A stretch of 64,000 nt of DNA from Candidatus Poribacteria bacterium (lineage in GTDB: Bacteria > Poribacteria > WGA-4E > WGA-3G), in NCBI GenBank assembly GCA_022826805.1, contig JAJDUH010000045.1:124001-188000 (forward strand). Direction: 5' to 3'. The position numbers and the translations under genes are program-made. Shown piece by piece: positions 17,549 to 26,495 of the stretch. The number at the start of each line of letters is the position of its first letter. The stretch's first letter is position 1. Under the pieces are notes generated by a model, which saw only the letters and a program-made list of their open reading frames with translations, searched no databases and was not told where the DNA came from.

Positions 17549-17770
17549 AGTAGTAGGTTGGGTTGAACGAAGTGAAACCCAACACCTAACCGCAAATAGC
17601 AGATCACAAATCTATAGCAATTCGAAACCCGACACTATGAATAGCCTGTATCGGTTCATAGTAGTAGGTTGGGTTGAACGAAGTGAAACCCAACACCTAA
17701 CCACCAACAGCAAATCACAAATCTATAGCAATTCGAAACCCGACACTATGAATAGCCTGTATCGGTTCAT
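17549..17770. repeat. Two tandem 111-bp repeats overlapping the 3' end of the SUMF1-like gene
   Basis: Units start at 17549 and 17660. Each contains the GTAGGTTGGGTTGAACG...GAAACCCAAC palindrome followed by about 50 bp that, in the second unit, encodes the last 18 codons and stop of the gene at 17715-18434. The first unit therefore carries a detached copy of that gene end. Confidence 0.8.
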
Positions 17771-18434
17771 ACGCAGCACGGTTAGCACACCGAGCAGCAA
17801 ACTCGCCACGCGCGATCCATGAACCCCCGCGAATCACTCGCCGACGTCCTTCACTCGCGCCCAACGGATTCTCCACAGGCGAGTATTTGTAGGTCTCTAT
17901 ATGAAACCAGTCGCTGCACCAGTCATAAGCATTTCCCGCCATATCGTAGCACCCATAAGGACTCACACCTGACGGATAACTCCCGACAGGCATCAACCGC
18001 CTATTCCCCGATTCGGATGTGTTTGCTCTGTTCGCATCCCACGCGTCTCCCCAAGGATATTCGCGAGCATCTGTGCCGCGAGCGGCTTTCTCCCATTCCG
18101 CCTCACTGGGTAAGCGATACGCACCGTTTTCAAGTGAATTGAGCCACGCCAAGAAGTGCATCGCATCGTCCCAACTTATCCCGACGACCGGAAAATCAGG
18201 AGCGTTGAGGTGTTCTTCCCTCCAGAACAGCGGGTGTGGATGCCCCGTCTCCTCTACAAACTGTGCGTATTGGGCATTTGTAATCTGGTACGTGCCGATA
18301 GCGTAAGCATCAAGCAGGACATTCCGTTGCGGTTCCTCTGGATCCGTTTTGCGGAGTCCGGTCGGAATCGTCCCCATGATGAATTCACCAGCGGGAATAT
18401 GGATGAGAGGATAATTGATTGCTTCAATGTGCAT
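17715..18434 (-). CDS. SUMF1/formylglycine-generating-enzyme-like protein
   Basis: The product has 239 residues. The FGE-sulfatase fold is read from IPAGEFIMGTIP, YQITNAQYAQFVEETG, FPVVGISWDDAMHFLAWL, YRLPSEAEWEKAARG, YPWGDAWDANRANTSESG, MAGNAYDWCSDWF and RRRVIRGGSWIARGEFAARCANRAAYEP. The copper-binding cysteine pair of true formylglycine-generating enzymes is absent: where CxxSYC is expected the sequence reads ARCANRAAY. It is therefore probably a ligand-binding or non-sulfatase paralogue. No sulfatase gene is nearby. The last 18 codons lie in a tandem duplicated unit. Confidence 0.82.
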   Translation of the reverse strand: MHIEAINYPLIHIPAGEFIMGTIPTGLRKTDPEEPQRNVLLDAYAIGTYQITNAQYAQFVEETGHPHPLFWREEHLNAPDFPVVGISWDDAMHFLAWLNSLENGAYRLPSEAEWEKAARGTDAREYPWGDAWDANRANTSESGNRRLMPVGSYPSGVSPYGCYDMAGNAYDWCSDWFHIETYKYSPVENPLGASEGRRRVIRGGSWIARGEFAARCANRAAYEPIQAIHSVGFRIAIDL

Positions 18435-18866
18435 GTTAGATTGTCGGTTCTCTAATGTAGCATAGGAAACCGTTAGCCTGTGCCTTATTAGTATAGCACA
18501 TCTCCGTTCTCATTGCAATCTGTCGGTGGGGTATTTTGTCGTCGGTTTTCGGTACGATTCACGGAGGCTTCACGGAGAATTTTACCAGCATAGGTGTCAC
18601 GCGGGTTCGTGACATCGAATAAACCCATTCTCCGTGAAAACACAGATGTGAATATATTTTTAACCTATTCTGTAATTTTCTGTTGTAAGAAATAATTCCA
18701 GTTAGCAGTTGTAGGATAATATGTAGTGTCCACTGTCTGAATCAGGATTTTTAGGATTAGAGGATTTGCAGGATTGTGAACTGACGAAGATGTAAATGTC
18801 TGGTCAGAGGTTTAGCGTGGAAGGCTGAAAGCAGAAACACGTTCATTAAGGGGATTTGAATTTCGA
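18435..18866. other. Intergenic gap with repeat fragments, no gene seen
   Basis: It contains TTCACGGAG phrases (around 18550-18575, opposed by CTCCGTGAA near 18631) and a copy of the TCTGAATCAGGATTT family at 18734-18776. It marks the left edge of the defence-type island. Confidence 0.5.
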
Positions 18867-20042
18867 CTATCCAAACTCTTTATCCAACTCCTCCTGACTC
18901 ATCTCCTGTACAAATTCAGGTGTAATTTCCAGGTCTTTTCCGTCTTCAAAAACCTCCTTTTCAAACGCTCTTATCAGGGCATTACGACACCGTTTATTCA
19001 TGTTTCTCGGTGTTCCGCGTTGTAAGTTAGACATGAGTGCCCTGAGTGCCTCCTCTGTAAAGGGGAAATAAGGTGTTTTGGGTTCTTCTTGGGTTCTGTA
19101 GTGAGAGAGAAGCTCACGAACATATTGGAGCATCTTTTCTTGATCTCTCACTTCATGAAAGAAAATCTGTCGGGTAATCCGATCAGTAAGATAACCTCCG
19201 AGAATCAGTTCAATTTCCTCATATGCCTCCGGCGAAGTAAGCGTGAAATTCATGAAAAGTGTGAAGAAATAGGGAAGTCGATCGACCAATTCACGCAACC
19301 CTTGGCTGAAAGGACGGTACTGCGGAGGTGTAAAATAGATGAAATTCTCCATTTCATCTATCCATAGGCAAAACCGATTGTGCTCGGCTACGTCAGTGGA
19401 GTCAGATAATCCAATAAGACAACGAAAAACGCCTGCCAATATCCGAAAGTAATCTTGTGTTTTCTCAATATTCCGATTTAAGCCAAGTTTTCGCAATTCA
19501 GTAGTTGTGCATTTGCGAAAGAAGTACGCACTTAGCGGCGAGCTAGCCCCCGGAGAAATTGGCGAAGCCTCAAATAATTTAAGCAGCGCGTTCGCGAAAT
19601 CACCACTTACCACTGTTTGACGCAGATTTTGCTCAACCATCTCACGTCCAACAGATTCCACGTTTTTTTGCACCGCTTTCCCTATTCGCTCAAGTCGAAT
19701 CTGTTCCATGACATCCAGATAAAAATCTCGGGCAGGATTCCGAGTTTCAGTAGGTGTCTGAACTCTGAGAACTTCTACATCCCGCACGCTCGGTGATGTC
19801 TCAGGAATATTTTCGTCAGAACTAAAGAAAAGTGAAGCATGTGTTTTGCCTCCACCAATAGAACCTGGGCATAATACCACTTGCGTTGGTGCGGATGCTT
19901 TGGCTTCTTGAAATACACTATTAAATTCATCTTTGAGTCCATCCATACCTGCCCAAATTGCCTGTTTAGGGTCAGCAGGAGGATTAACCATAAAGGGGTT
20001 TTCTCGTAAACCAACTATATTCCAATTCATCGAGAATTTCAT
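18867..20042 (-). CDS. AAA-type ATPase of the leftward island operon
   Basis: The product has 391 residues. Walker A is GSIGGGKT (60-67). Walker B is FCLWIDEMENF with D229/E230. A sensor-like NFTLTSP follows, and then an alpha-helical lid. The opening (NWNIVGLRENPFMVNPPADP) and overall shape resemble ORC/Cdc6-like or BREX BrxD-like ATPases; I cannot assign a named family. The ATG overlaps the stop of the PIN gene by 4 bp (ATGA), and GAGGTGG precedes it, so the two are translationally coupled. It probably acts as the motor or sensor partner of the PIN nuclease. Confidence 0.75.
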   Translation of the reverse strand: MKFSMNWNIVGLRENPFMVNPPADPKQAIWAGMDGLKDEFNSVFQEAKASAPTQVVLCPGSIGGGKTHASLFFSSDENIPETSPSVRDVEVLRVQTPTETRNPARDFYLDVMEQIRLERIGKAVQKNVESVGREMVEQNLRQTVVSGDFANALLKLFEASPISPGASSPLSAYFFRKCTTTELRKLGLNRNIEKTQDYFRILAGVFRCLIGLSDSTDVAEHNRFCLWIDEMENFIYFTPPQYRPFSQGLRELVDRLPYFFTLFMNFTLTSPEAYEEIELILGGYLTDRITRQIFFHEVRDQEKMLQYVRELLSHYRTQEEPKTPYFPFTEEALRALMSNLQRGTPRNMNKRCRNALIRAFEKEVFEDGKDLEITPEFVQEMSQEELDKEFG

Positions 20043-20722
20043 AGTCCACCTCTAAACTTTTTCGTCCGTGGTAATGCCTTGAGCATAATATGTAACTGCT
20101 CGAGATAACGGCTATACGTACGTAAACGCTTCGTCATTTCCCTTTTTGTCTCCTCATTTGTTTTGTCTTCTGTTTCTTCCTCCGTTTCTTTCTCAGCCGC
20201 CATGTTAGTGTTTACATTTCGTAAAGCCGAACTAGCCTGTGCATACGGCCATTTTGGAAACATGACGAGATAGATATGCAGCAGCAATTCCAATGAAGTC
20301 CAAGTTTTTGTCGTTTTGAAGCGACTCTCGTACCACTTAATCAAATTTTGGTGTGCTTTCATATCATCCGTCAACATGATAACTTGTCCGGTGTATCGTC
20401 TCCGTCCCAGATAAAGTGCGAGCGCGCAGTTGAAACGTTCACCACGATTGCGATTTGGGTCGTCGGTTGGCGAAAATCGGTTAAAAATCATGTTCTCGTA
20501 ATCTTGCTCATGAGGAAAATATCGTCTTGCTCGACGCACGAATTGTAACATCGGTTTGTCATAATTCCCTAATTTACTCCTGTGTCGCCTTACTTCGTGT
20601 GGAATCTCTCGTGAGACTTGCACATGGAAAAGCTGATTTAAAATATCAATAATATGGGTTTGCCCTACATAAACCTCATGTATGTTTATGAGTGAAGATG
20701 TATCAGGAATCAGAATATCCAT
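20039..20722 (-). CDS. PIN-like nuclease domain protein
   Basis: The product has 227 residues. Acidic residues are spaced as in a PIN domain: D7 in ILIPDTSSLI, E43 after VSREIPHEV, E95 in NRGERFNCALALYLG, and D119/D120 in VIMLTDD. PIN domains cut RNA or DNA with bound metal. After the nuclease fold comes an acidic/lysine-rich linker (KETEEETEDKTNEETKREM) and a basic tail. No antitoxin gene is adjacent, so a VapC toxin reading is less likely than a nuclease subunit working with the overlapping ATPase. It is separated by 15 bp from the upstream gene. Confidence 0.7.
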   Translation of the reverse strand: MDILIPDTSSLINIHEVYVGQTHIIDILNQLFHVQVSREIPHEVRRHRSKLGNYDKPMLQFVRRARRYFPHEQDYENMIFNRFSPTDDPNRNRGERFNCALALYLGRRRYTGQVIMLTDDMKAHQNLIKWYESRFKTTKTWTSLELLLHIYLVMFPKWPYAQASSALRNVNTNMAAEKETEEETEDKTNEETKREMTKRLRTYSRYLEQLHIMLKALPRTKKFRGGL

Positions 20723-20737
20723 AAATCTTGGGTTAAG

Positions 20738-21811
20738 TTAGAAAAAAATAAGATAGGATTCATTCTCTCGGTGGGAAAATCGGACTGCATATCGTGCATT
20801 AGACTCTTTAGAGAACGCATTTAGATCTGCATGAAGTTCCTCAAGGTTCACCGCGATTCCCTTATCCGTTGTGAGAAGGAGTGCCATATAAATAAGTGCT
20901 GGATATAAAGAAATTTTCGGGGTAGGTGTACTCCGGAGCGTTTTAAAAACTTGAAAAATGAGTTTGTAAAGCAGTTCTTTTCTCTCTAACTTCTGTATTT
21001 CTGTCCATTGTTGATCAATCGTGCCCATAAGCACCTGCCCAGCAATGCCAAAGAATTTCTTCCGCAACCACACTGGGCTTGTGTGAAATGTCGGAAGATA
21101 CCGGGAAAACCGGGTACCCATCTCTGTTAATCGAGACTGTCTCTTTCCAGCATTCTCAACTGAGACCAAGCCGAGGTCTGCCAACCAATGAATTCGCGGT
21201 GGCACGATATTTTCAATAGAACGTTTTGATTCTTCCTTCCAATGTGCCACGCGGTTTCGGACTGCCAAGATGTCACGTGCAACATGTTCTTCCGCTGTCA
21301 ACATACGGGTCTGCAATTGCTGAAGATAAAACGTAGGAAAAGCATTTTGCAAATCAGAAAGGGATTGAGAACCACCTTCAACTAACATTTGAATAACTGT
21401 GAAAAGCCGATCACTGTCTTTCACCAAAAGCCAATACAGATATGCACAACGTTCCGCGTTAGTCAGTTCAAACGGATTTTGATCGGGTGCTTGGTGGAGA
21501 AAGGGCAGCAATGTTTTCCCAAACCGCGTAACACGGCACGCGCCAGCGATTCGTCCTATAAGCCCCAACGAAACAGCGAAATTCGTATAGCGTCTCGGAG
21601 CAGCTTGCCTGCGTGTTGCTTTAATAAATCCTTGCGGATTTATGTAATTCTCAAAATTTTGCTTGTGATTAAGACTCCATTTTTCAAGTTGAGTATAGAG
21701 CACAGATTCACTTAGCGTTTTATGCTCAAGCAACCGTAGAATTGCAGAGACATAACCGAGGCGGCGAACAAGCGTATTAATCTCTGTGATCCCAACTTCG
21801 TATTTAGGCAT
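20738..21811 (-). CDS. Winged-helix-like protein, first gene of the leftward island operon
   Basis: The product has 357 residues, is basic, and has no membrane segment. Several stretches look like winged-helix DNA-binding units (for example YTNFAVSLGLIGRIAGACRVTRFGKTLLPFL and HWLADLGLVSVENAGKRQSRLTEMGTRFSRYL, each ending in a beta-wing plus helix). I do not recognise a named family. It leads an operon with the PIN and ATPase genes and is divergent from the DUF4007-like gene across 233 bp. A DNA-recognition or regulatory subunit is the simplest inference. Confidence 0.6.
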   Translation of the reverse strand: MPKYEVGITEINTLVRRLGYVSAILRLLEHKTLSESVLYTQLEKWSLNHKQNFENYINPQGFIKATRRQAAPRRYTNFAVSLGLIGRIAGACRVTRFGKTLLPFLHQAPDQNPFELTNAERCAYLYWLLVKDSDRLFTVIQMLVEGGSQSLSDLQNAFPTFYLQQLQTRMLTAEEHVARDILAVRNRVAHWKEESKRSIENIVPPRIHWLADLGLVSVENAGKRQSRLTEMGTRFSRYLPTFHTSPVWLRKKFFGIAGQVLMGTIDQQWTEIQKLERKELLYKLIFQVFKTLRSTPTPKISLYPALIYMALLLTTDKGIAVNLEELHADLNAFSKESNARYAVRFSHRENESYLIFF

Positions 21812-22007
21812 TTGGCAATCTACCTACTGAGGGTAATACTAGGAAACTTAAAAAAATGTGACACATCGCTTAGCGGAGTTACCTACACTCACGGTATTAC
21901 AGAAGTAAGAAAACCCTATTAACCCTATGCTACTGCGACTAACAATATAATAATACCAAATTTTTGAAAAAATGTCAAAAAAATGTGCTTAATTTTGACA
22001 ATCAGCA

Positions 22008-22037
22008 TTGATTTTTTTTTGAAATATAACGTATAAT
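22008..22037 (+). promoter_or_regulatory. Candidate promoter of the DUF4007-ATPase-PAPS reductase operon
   Basis: TTGATT (22008-22013), an 18-bp spacer, then TATAAT (22032-22037). The -10 box is only 7 bp before the ATG at 22045, so the transcript would be leaderless or nearly so. A TTGACA at 21995 is too far from this -10. Confidence 0.5.
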
Positions 22038-22044
22038 ATGTTAT
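22026..22044. promoter_or_regulatory. Imperfect dyad ATAAC...GTTAT over the -10 box
   Basis: ATAACGTATAATATGTTAT is symmetric at 16 of 19 positions. It covers the TATAAT box and ends directly before the ATG of the DUF4007-like gene. It is a plausible operator for a repressor encoded in the island. Confidence 0.45.
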
Positions 22045-23007
22045 ATGGGGAATTTTTTAATTGCTGATCATACAAAGCCACTAAAGTTGACAAGTCCCTC
22101 TTTCTCAGGACACCAAACTTTTCCTTTTCGGTATACATGGCTGAAAAAAGGGGTCGATGCTGTAGCAGATCCGACCTTTTCATTTTCATCGGAAGATGCT
22201 TCTGTTACCTTAGGAGTAGGAAAAAACATGGTAAGCTCTATTCGGCACTGGTGTAGTGTGGCAAGACTCATCAAAACAGATAACGGCCAACGCGATAGAC
22301 TTGTTCCTACCGAGTTCGGCAAAATCATTTTCAATAATAAAGACGGATTTGATCCGTACCTTGAGGACCCTGCTACATTATGGTTGATTCATTGGCAGAT
22401 AGCAACCAACATCAATCAGGCAACCACGTGGTATTGGGCGTTTAACATTTTAAGGGAAAATCGCTTCGCACTGGACACATTCAAAAAGGAATTGTACGAG
22501 TGGGCCCGGCGGGCGTATGAGGATGGACAGCAAATGGGAAAAAAATTAAGAACTTTCTCTGACAATACATTGCAACGGGATGTCAATTGCTTTATTCGAA
22601 CCTACTGTCAATCACGACACAACCATGGTGTCGTTGAGGAAAGTTTTGACTGCCCCATAGCTGAATTAAATTTAATCTTTGAATTGCCAGATGACAACGA
22701 GTATGAATTTCAACGAGGCGAAAAAGAATATCTACCGGGCGAAGTTATTGCAGCAACGATAGATGCCTTTTGGACTCTTCGTTTTCCAAAAAGGGATACC
22801 TTACCATTTTCAGAACTCATGTACGCCCCCTTAAGTCCAGGACGAATCTTCAGATTAGACGAAGATACAATGACCACATATCTCGAAGACCTTTTACAAC
22901 TTACGGACAGCGCATTAGAATATGACGAAAGCGAAGGTTTAAAACAGGTCTATCGACGACAGAGTGATTTAGATCCTACGGGACTTCTAAAGAGGTATTA
23001 TGGATAG
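22045..23007 (+). CDS. DUF4007-like protein
   Basis: The product has 320 residues. The family is recognised from the N-terminal FSGHQTFPFRYTWLKKGVDAV followed by LGVGKNMVSSIRHWCSVARLI, the helix-turn-helix-like part, and LWLIHWQIATN. The function is unknown. The pattern suggests DNA binding. The ATP-binding partner gene starts inside its 3' end (8-bp overlap), so the two are coupled. From memory, DUF4007 proteins occur beside sulfur-modification and PAPS-reductase genes in defence islands; that recollection is unverified. No ribosome-binding site is visible before the ATG, in line with a leaderless message. Confidence 0.72.
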   Translation: MGNFLIADHTKPLKLTSPSFSGHQTFPFRYTWLKKGVDAVADPTFSFSSEDASVTLGVGKNMVSSIRHWCSVARLIKTDNGQRDRLVPTEFGKIIFNNKDGFDPYLEDPATLWLIHWQIATNINQATTWYWAFNILRENRFALDTFKKELYEWARRAYEDGQQMGKKLRTFSDNTLQRDVNCFIRTYCQSRHNHGVVEESFDCPIAELNLIFELPDDNEYEFQRGEKEYLPGEVIAATIDAFWTLRFPKRDTLPFSELMYAPLSPGRIFRLDEDTMTTYLEDLLQLTDSALEYDESEGLKQVYRRQSDLDPTGLLKRYYG

Positions 23008-26000
23008 TGCCCAATTGTCAGATGTTTTTAAAGTTAAAGGGCGTTTCCAACGTTCTGTTCATCTGGAACGCGACTTCTACACGGAAAACGCGTTAGAGGG
23101 TTACATTGTGACCGTTAAAGTACGAGAGACCCTCACTCGCCTTATCGCTGCGCAGGAGAATGATGCAACATCAAAAGCGTGGTCACTCACGGGTCCCTAC
23201 GGTTCTGGAAAATCAGCGTTCGCGCTTTTCGCTGCGAAGCTGCTCGGGGATCCGAAGGCCTCCACAACCCAACACGCTCTGGAATTACTTAAAGACAGCG
23301 ATGTTACATTATATGAGCGTTTTCAGAGTATAAATGGGAACAAGATAAAGGCTTCAATTGGTTTCTGTCCGGTGCTCATCTCTGGCGAGCGCGCACCGAT
23401 TACACGCTCGCTCCTGCGAGGATTAGAACATGGGCTTAAAACCTTCGGTATAACCTCACGGCACTCGCTCCGGAAAGACATTCAAAAACTCTTGAAAACA
23501 GAGGCAAACGGCAATCTCCTGCAGGCAACTGAAATCACTGATCTTTTTAAATCCGCAACACTCGCCATTAATGGAAAGGGCGGGAACGGCTTGCTACTCG
23601 TGGTTGATGAACTCGGAAAATTCCTTGAATACGCCGCACAACATCCAACACAAGGTGACGTGTTCGTCCTGCAAACCCTTGCTGAATTTGCAACAAGAAG
23701 TGACCCAGCCCCACTGCTTTTGCTGACGATTCTGCACCAAGCGTTTGAGCAATACGCAAACAAATTAGCCAAATCACAACAGGAAGAGTGGGCAAAGATT
23801 CAGGGTCGGTTTGAAGATATAGCCTTTGTAGAACCTACGGAGCAGGTTCTTCGTTTAGTCGGATCTGCTATTGAAAAGACTGAAGAAAGCGAAACAAGAA
23901 ATTTATCCCCTCTGATTAAATTCGGCCTCAAACCGAACCAACTTACGGAGGACGAATTCAGTGAACTGATGAGAAACTGCTTGCCACTTCATCCAACGGT
24001 GGCACTTATTATAGACTCAATTTTTCGGCGATTCGCGCAGAACGAACGTTCCCTCTTTGCTTTTCTGAGTTCAAATGAACCTTATGGACTTCAAGACTTT
24101 CTTTCAAACCAGCGTTATGATGGAAATGTCCTGCCAATGTTCTCGATCGCTGACCTATATGATTACCTCAGCACCACCATAGGAAATAGGTTGTCCGCCT
24201 CACGCGACGGGGACAAATGGGTAGAAATTGAAATGGGTATTAATCGGCTGCCAGACCCATCACCAACAACTGTTAAACTCATCAAGACAATAGGATTGCT
24301 TGGTATCGTTGGAGAAGTGAGTACCAACCTGAAAGCCTCAAAGAAAATTCTCCGTTATGTTTTAGATGATCACACCCCAACGTTCGCGAAAGAATTTGAG
24401 ACAGCACTAAAGACGCTGGAAAGACGCTCAATTATTACCTATCGTCGCTATAATGACGCTTACACCCTATGGGAAGGGAGCGACATTGATATCGAAGCAA
24501 TGTTCCACCAAGCGGAAAGACACCTGGACCCAAATGAAAGACTCATGACTTATCTCTCAGAACTCGTTCCACCGCGTCCGCTCATTGCTCGAAGACACCT
24601 CTTTGAGAAAGGCACACTCCGCTACTTCACCGTCCGGTACACTGACCTTGAAAATTTTGACGCGAGCCTGAACGAACCCTTCAGTAACGCTGACGGACTT
24701 GTCCTCTACACACTGCCAGCGGGAGAACATGAAAGTAAGCAGTTGGTTGAAAAAGCGTCCGGAGAAGACGCTTCTAAGCGTAAAAAGGTCTTGATTGCAA
24801 TTCCACATTCCACCCGCTTTCTGCGCGATGCCGTTACCGAACTCGCCTGCTTACACTGGATTTCGGAAAATACGCCCGAATTAGAAGGCGATGCGGTTGC
24901 GAGACGCGAACTTTCAATTCGACAACTCGAAGCAGAACGGGACATCTCAAATCAGTTGGCATCCATCTTTGGAGATGACGATGAGGCACCCCGCAAATGG
25001 TTCTACAAGGGACAACCCGTACCCATCAACTCTCAACGAGATAGAAACGAACACTTGTCGAAAACCTGTGATGAAGTCTACCACAAAACGCCTATTATTC
25101 GGAACGAACTGATTAATCGACGCAAAATCTCGGGGACCGTAACAACTGCTCGAAAGAAACTAATTCAAGCTATGCTTGAAAATGGCGATCAAGAAAACCT
25201 CGGTATCACTGGCTATCCGCCTGAAATGAGCATCTACCGTTCTCTCCTATTGGAGACTGGTATACATCGTGAAACTTCCGGTGTGTGGGGATTTCACCCA
25301 CCCAAACCAGATGACAAAAACGACATAAAACACACATGGGAAACCATTGAGGATTTTCTTGAAACGTGTGAGGGGGAGCGACAGCCTATTGTGGAACTCT
25401 ACGAGCATCTGATGGCACCACCGCTCGGTGTGCGGGAAGGTCCGTTGCCGATCCTACTGTGCGCGGCGATGCTCCGCTATAAAACAGAAGTTGCGCTCTA
25501 TCAAAAGGGTACCTTTATACCCAACTGGTCAATGCCAGTCTTTGAACGATTCCTTAAAGTACCAGAAAAATTTGAAATCAAACGTTTTCGGATAACAAAG
25601 GCTCGCGAAAATCTACTTCGTCAATTTTCAAACGTCCTTAATCCATCAATAGAAACCGAAACCCCAGATCTATTGACCTTTACCGCAGCACTCATACATT
25701 TTATCTCAAGGCTTCCGAAATACACCTTAAACACTGAAACCTTGAGCGACAATGCGAAAAATCTCCGTGCAGCTGTCCTGAACGCCCGTGAACCTGACGA
25801 ACTCCTCTTTAAAGAATTACCCGAAGCACTCGGATTTTCCGCCTTTGGTGTCCAAACAACAGATTCAAACGCAGCCACAAAGTTTTCCAGCACTTTGCAG
25901 GACACATTGTCCGAACTCGGACGCGCCTATGAAAACCTACTGAATTCCATCGAAAAACAGATGAAGGATGAGTTTGCTTTAAGAGGAGATCGGGATAACT

Positions 26001-26485
26001 TCCGAAAAACATTAGTTCACAAAGCTGAACCCCTACAAGAGATAGTAAGTGAACCGCAACTTAAACAATTTCTGATTCGGATATGCGACGAACAACTTGA
26101 TTTCTCTAACTGGCTTGAAGCGATCAGTGCGACGCTTGCTGGTAAACCCCCAAAATCTTGGTTCGACAGAGATACGGATATATTCCGGTCAAATTTTTTT
26201 GAGGTGGCTCGGCAGTTCCGGCACTTCGAAGCCGTGTCTTACGAGAAATTGAAATATACCGAATCAGAAGTAGGGGAACCTATTCGGATCGGTATCACCG
26301 GACCCAACCAAGACGAACAGGAACGCGTTGTCACTTTGACACCGACTGCGAATGAACAAACTCTTGAAATAGAGAGTGCCATTAAACAGATTTTTCAAAA
26401 TTTCAACGTAGATGATAACCCCGAACTCCACATTGCAATTCTGGCGAAGATTTCACAACACTGGATACAACAACTCGATGAATAG
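23000..26485 (+). CDS. Large P-loop ATPase (1161 aa) of the sulfur-linked island
   Basis: Walker A is GPYGSGKSA (65-73) and Walker B is LLLVVDELGKFLE with D203/E204. The segment before Walker A (HLERDFYTENALEGYIVTVKVRETLTRLI) resembles the start of BrxC/PglY-like ATPases (ALxGYIxTxxxxxxL), and the length is in that range. A long mostly helical C-terminal two thirds has no recognisable enzyme motif. It is translationally coupled to the DUF4007-like gene and followed after 10 bp by the PAPS-reductase-like gene. It likely drives DNA engagement or complex assembly for the modification or restriction reaction. BREX assignment is not supported, because no PglZ, BrxL or BrxA gene is in the window. 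Confidence 0.75.
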   Translation: MDSAQLSDVFKVKGRFQRSVHLERDFYTENALEGYIVTVKVRETLTRLIAAQENDATSKAWSLTGPYGSGKSAFALFAAKLLGDPKASTTQHALELLKDSDVTLYERFQSINGNKIKASIGFCPVLISGERAPITRSLLRGLEHGLKTFGITSRHSLRKDIQKLLKTEANGNLLQATEITDLFKSATLAINGKGGNGLLLVVDELGKFLEYAAQHPTQGDVFVLQTLAEFATRSDPAPLLLLTILHQAFEQYANKLAKSQQEEWAKIQGRFEDIAFVEPTEQVLRLVGSAIEKTEESETRNLSPLIKFGLKPNQLTEDEFSELMRNCLPLHPTVALIIDSIFRRFAQNERSLFAFLSSNEPYGLQDFLSNQRYDGNVLPMFSIADLYDYLSTTIGNRLSASRDGDKWVEIEMGINRLPDPSPTTVKLIKTIGLLGIVGEVSTNLKASKKILRYVLDDHTPTFAKEFETALKTLERRSIITYRRYNDAYTLWEGSDIDIEAMFHQAERHLDPNERLMTYLSELVPPRPLIARRHLFEKGTLRYFTVRYTDLENFDASLNEPFSNADGLVLYTLPAGEHESKQLVEKASGEDASKRKKVLIAIPHSTRFLRDAVTELACLHWISENTPELEGDAVARRELSIRQLEAERDISNQLASIFGDDDEAPRKWFYKGQPVPINSQRDRNEHLSKTCDEVYHKTPIIRNELINRRKISGTVTTARKKLIQAMLENGDQENLGITGYPPEMSIYRSLLLETGIHRETSGVWGFHPPKPDDKNDIKHTWETIEDFLETCEGERQPIVELYEHLMAPPLGVREGPLPILLCAAMLRYKTEVALYQKGTFIPNWSMPVFERFLKVPEKFEIKRFRITKARENLLRQFSNVLNPSIETETPDLLTFTAALIHFISRLPKYTLNTETLSDNAKNLRAAVLNAREPDELLFKELPEALGFSAFGVQTTDSNAATKFSSTLQDTLSELGRAYENLLNSIEKQMKDEFALRGDRDNFRKTLVHKAEPLQEIVSEPQLKQFLIRICDEQLDFSNWLEAISATLAGKPPKSWFDRDTDIFRSNFFEVARQFRHFEAVSYEKLKYTESEVGEPIRIGITGPNQDEQERVVTLTPTANEQTLEIESAIKQIFQNFNVDDNPELHIAILAKISQHWIQQLDE

Positions 26486-26495
26486 GGAGAAAAAC

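Noticed and set aside
15119..17770. Tandem repeats as a CRISPR array
   Set aside because: Only two units each, no unique spacers between short identical repeats, and no cas genes nearby.
20039..20722. VapBC toxin-antitoxin pair
   Set aside because: No small antitoxin gene lies next to the PIN gene; its overlapping partner is a 391-residue ATPase.
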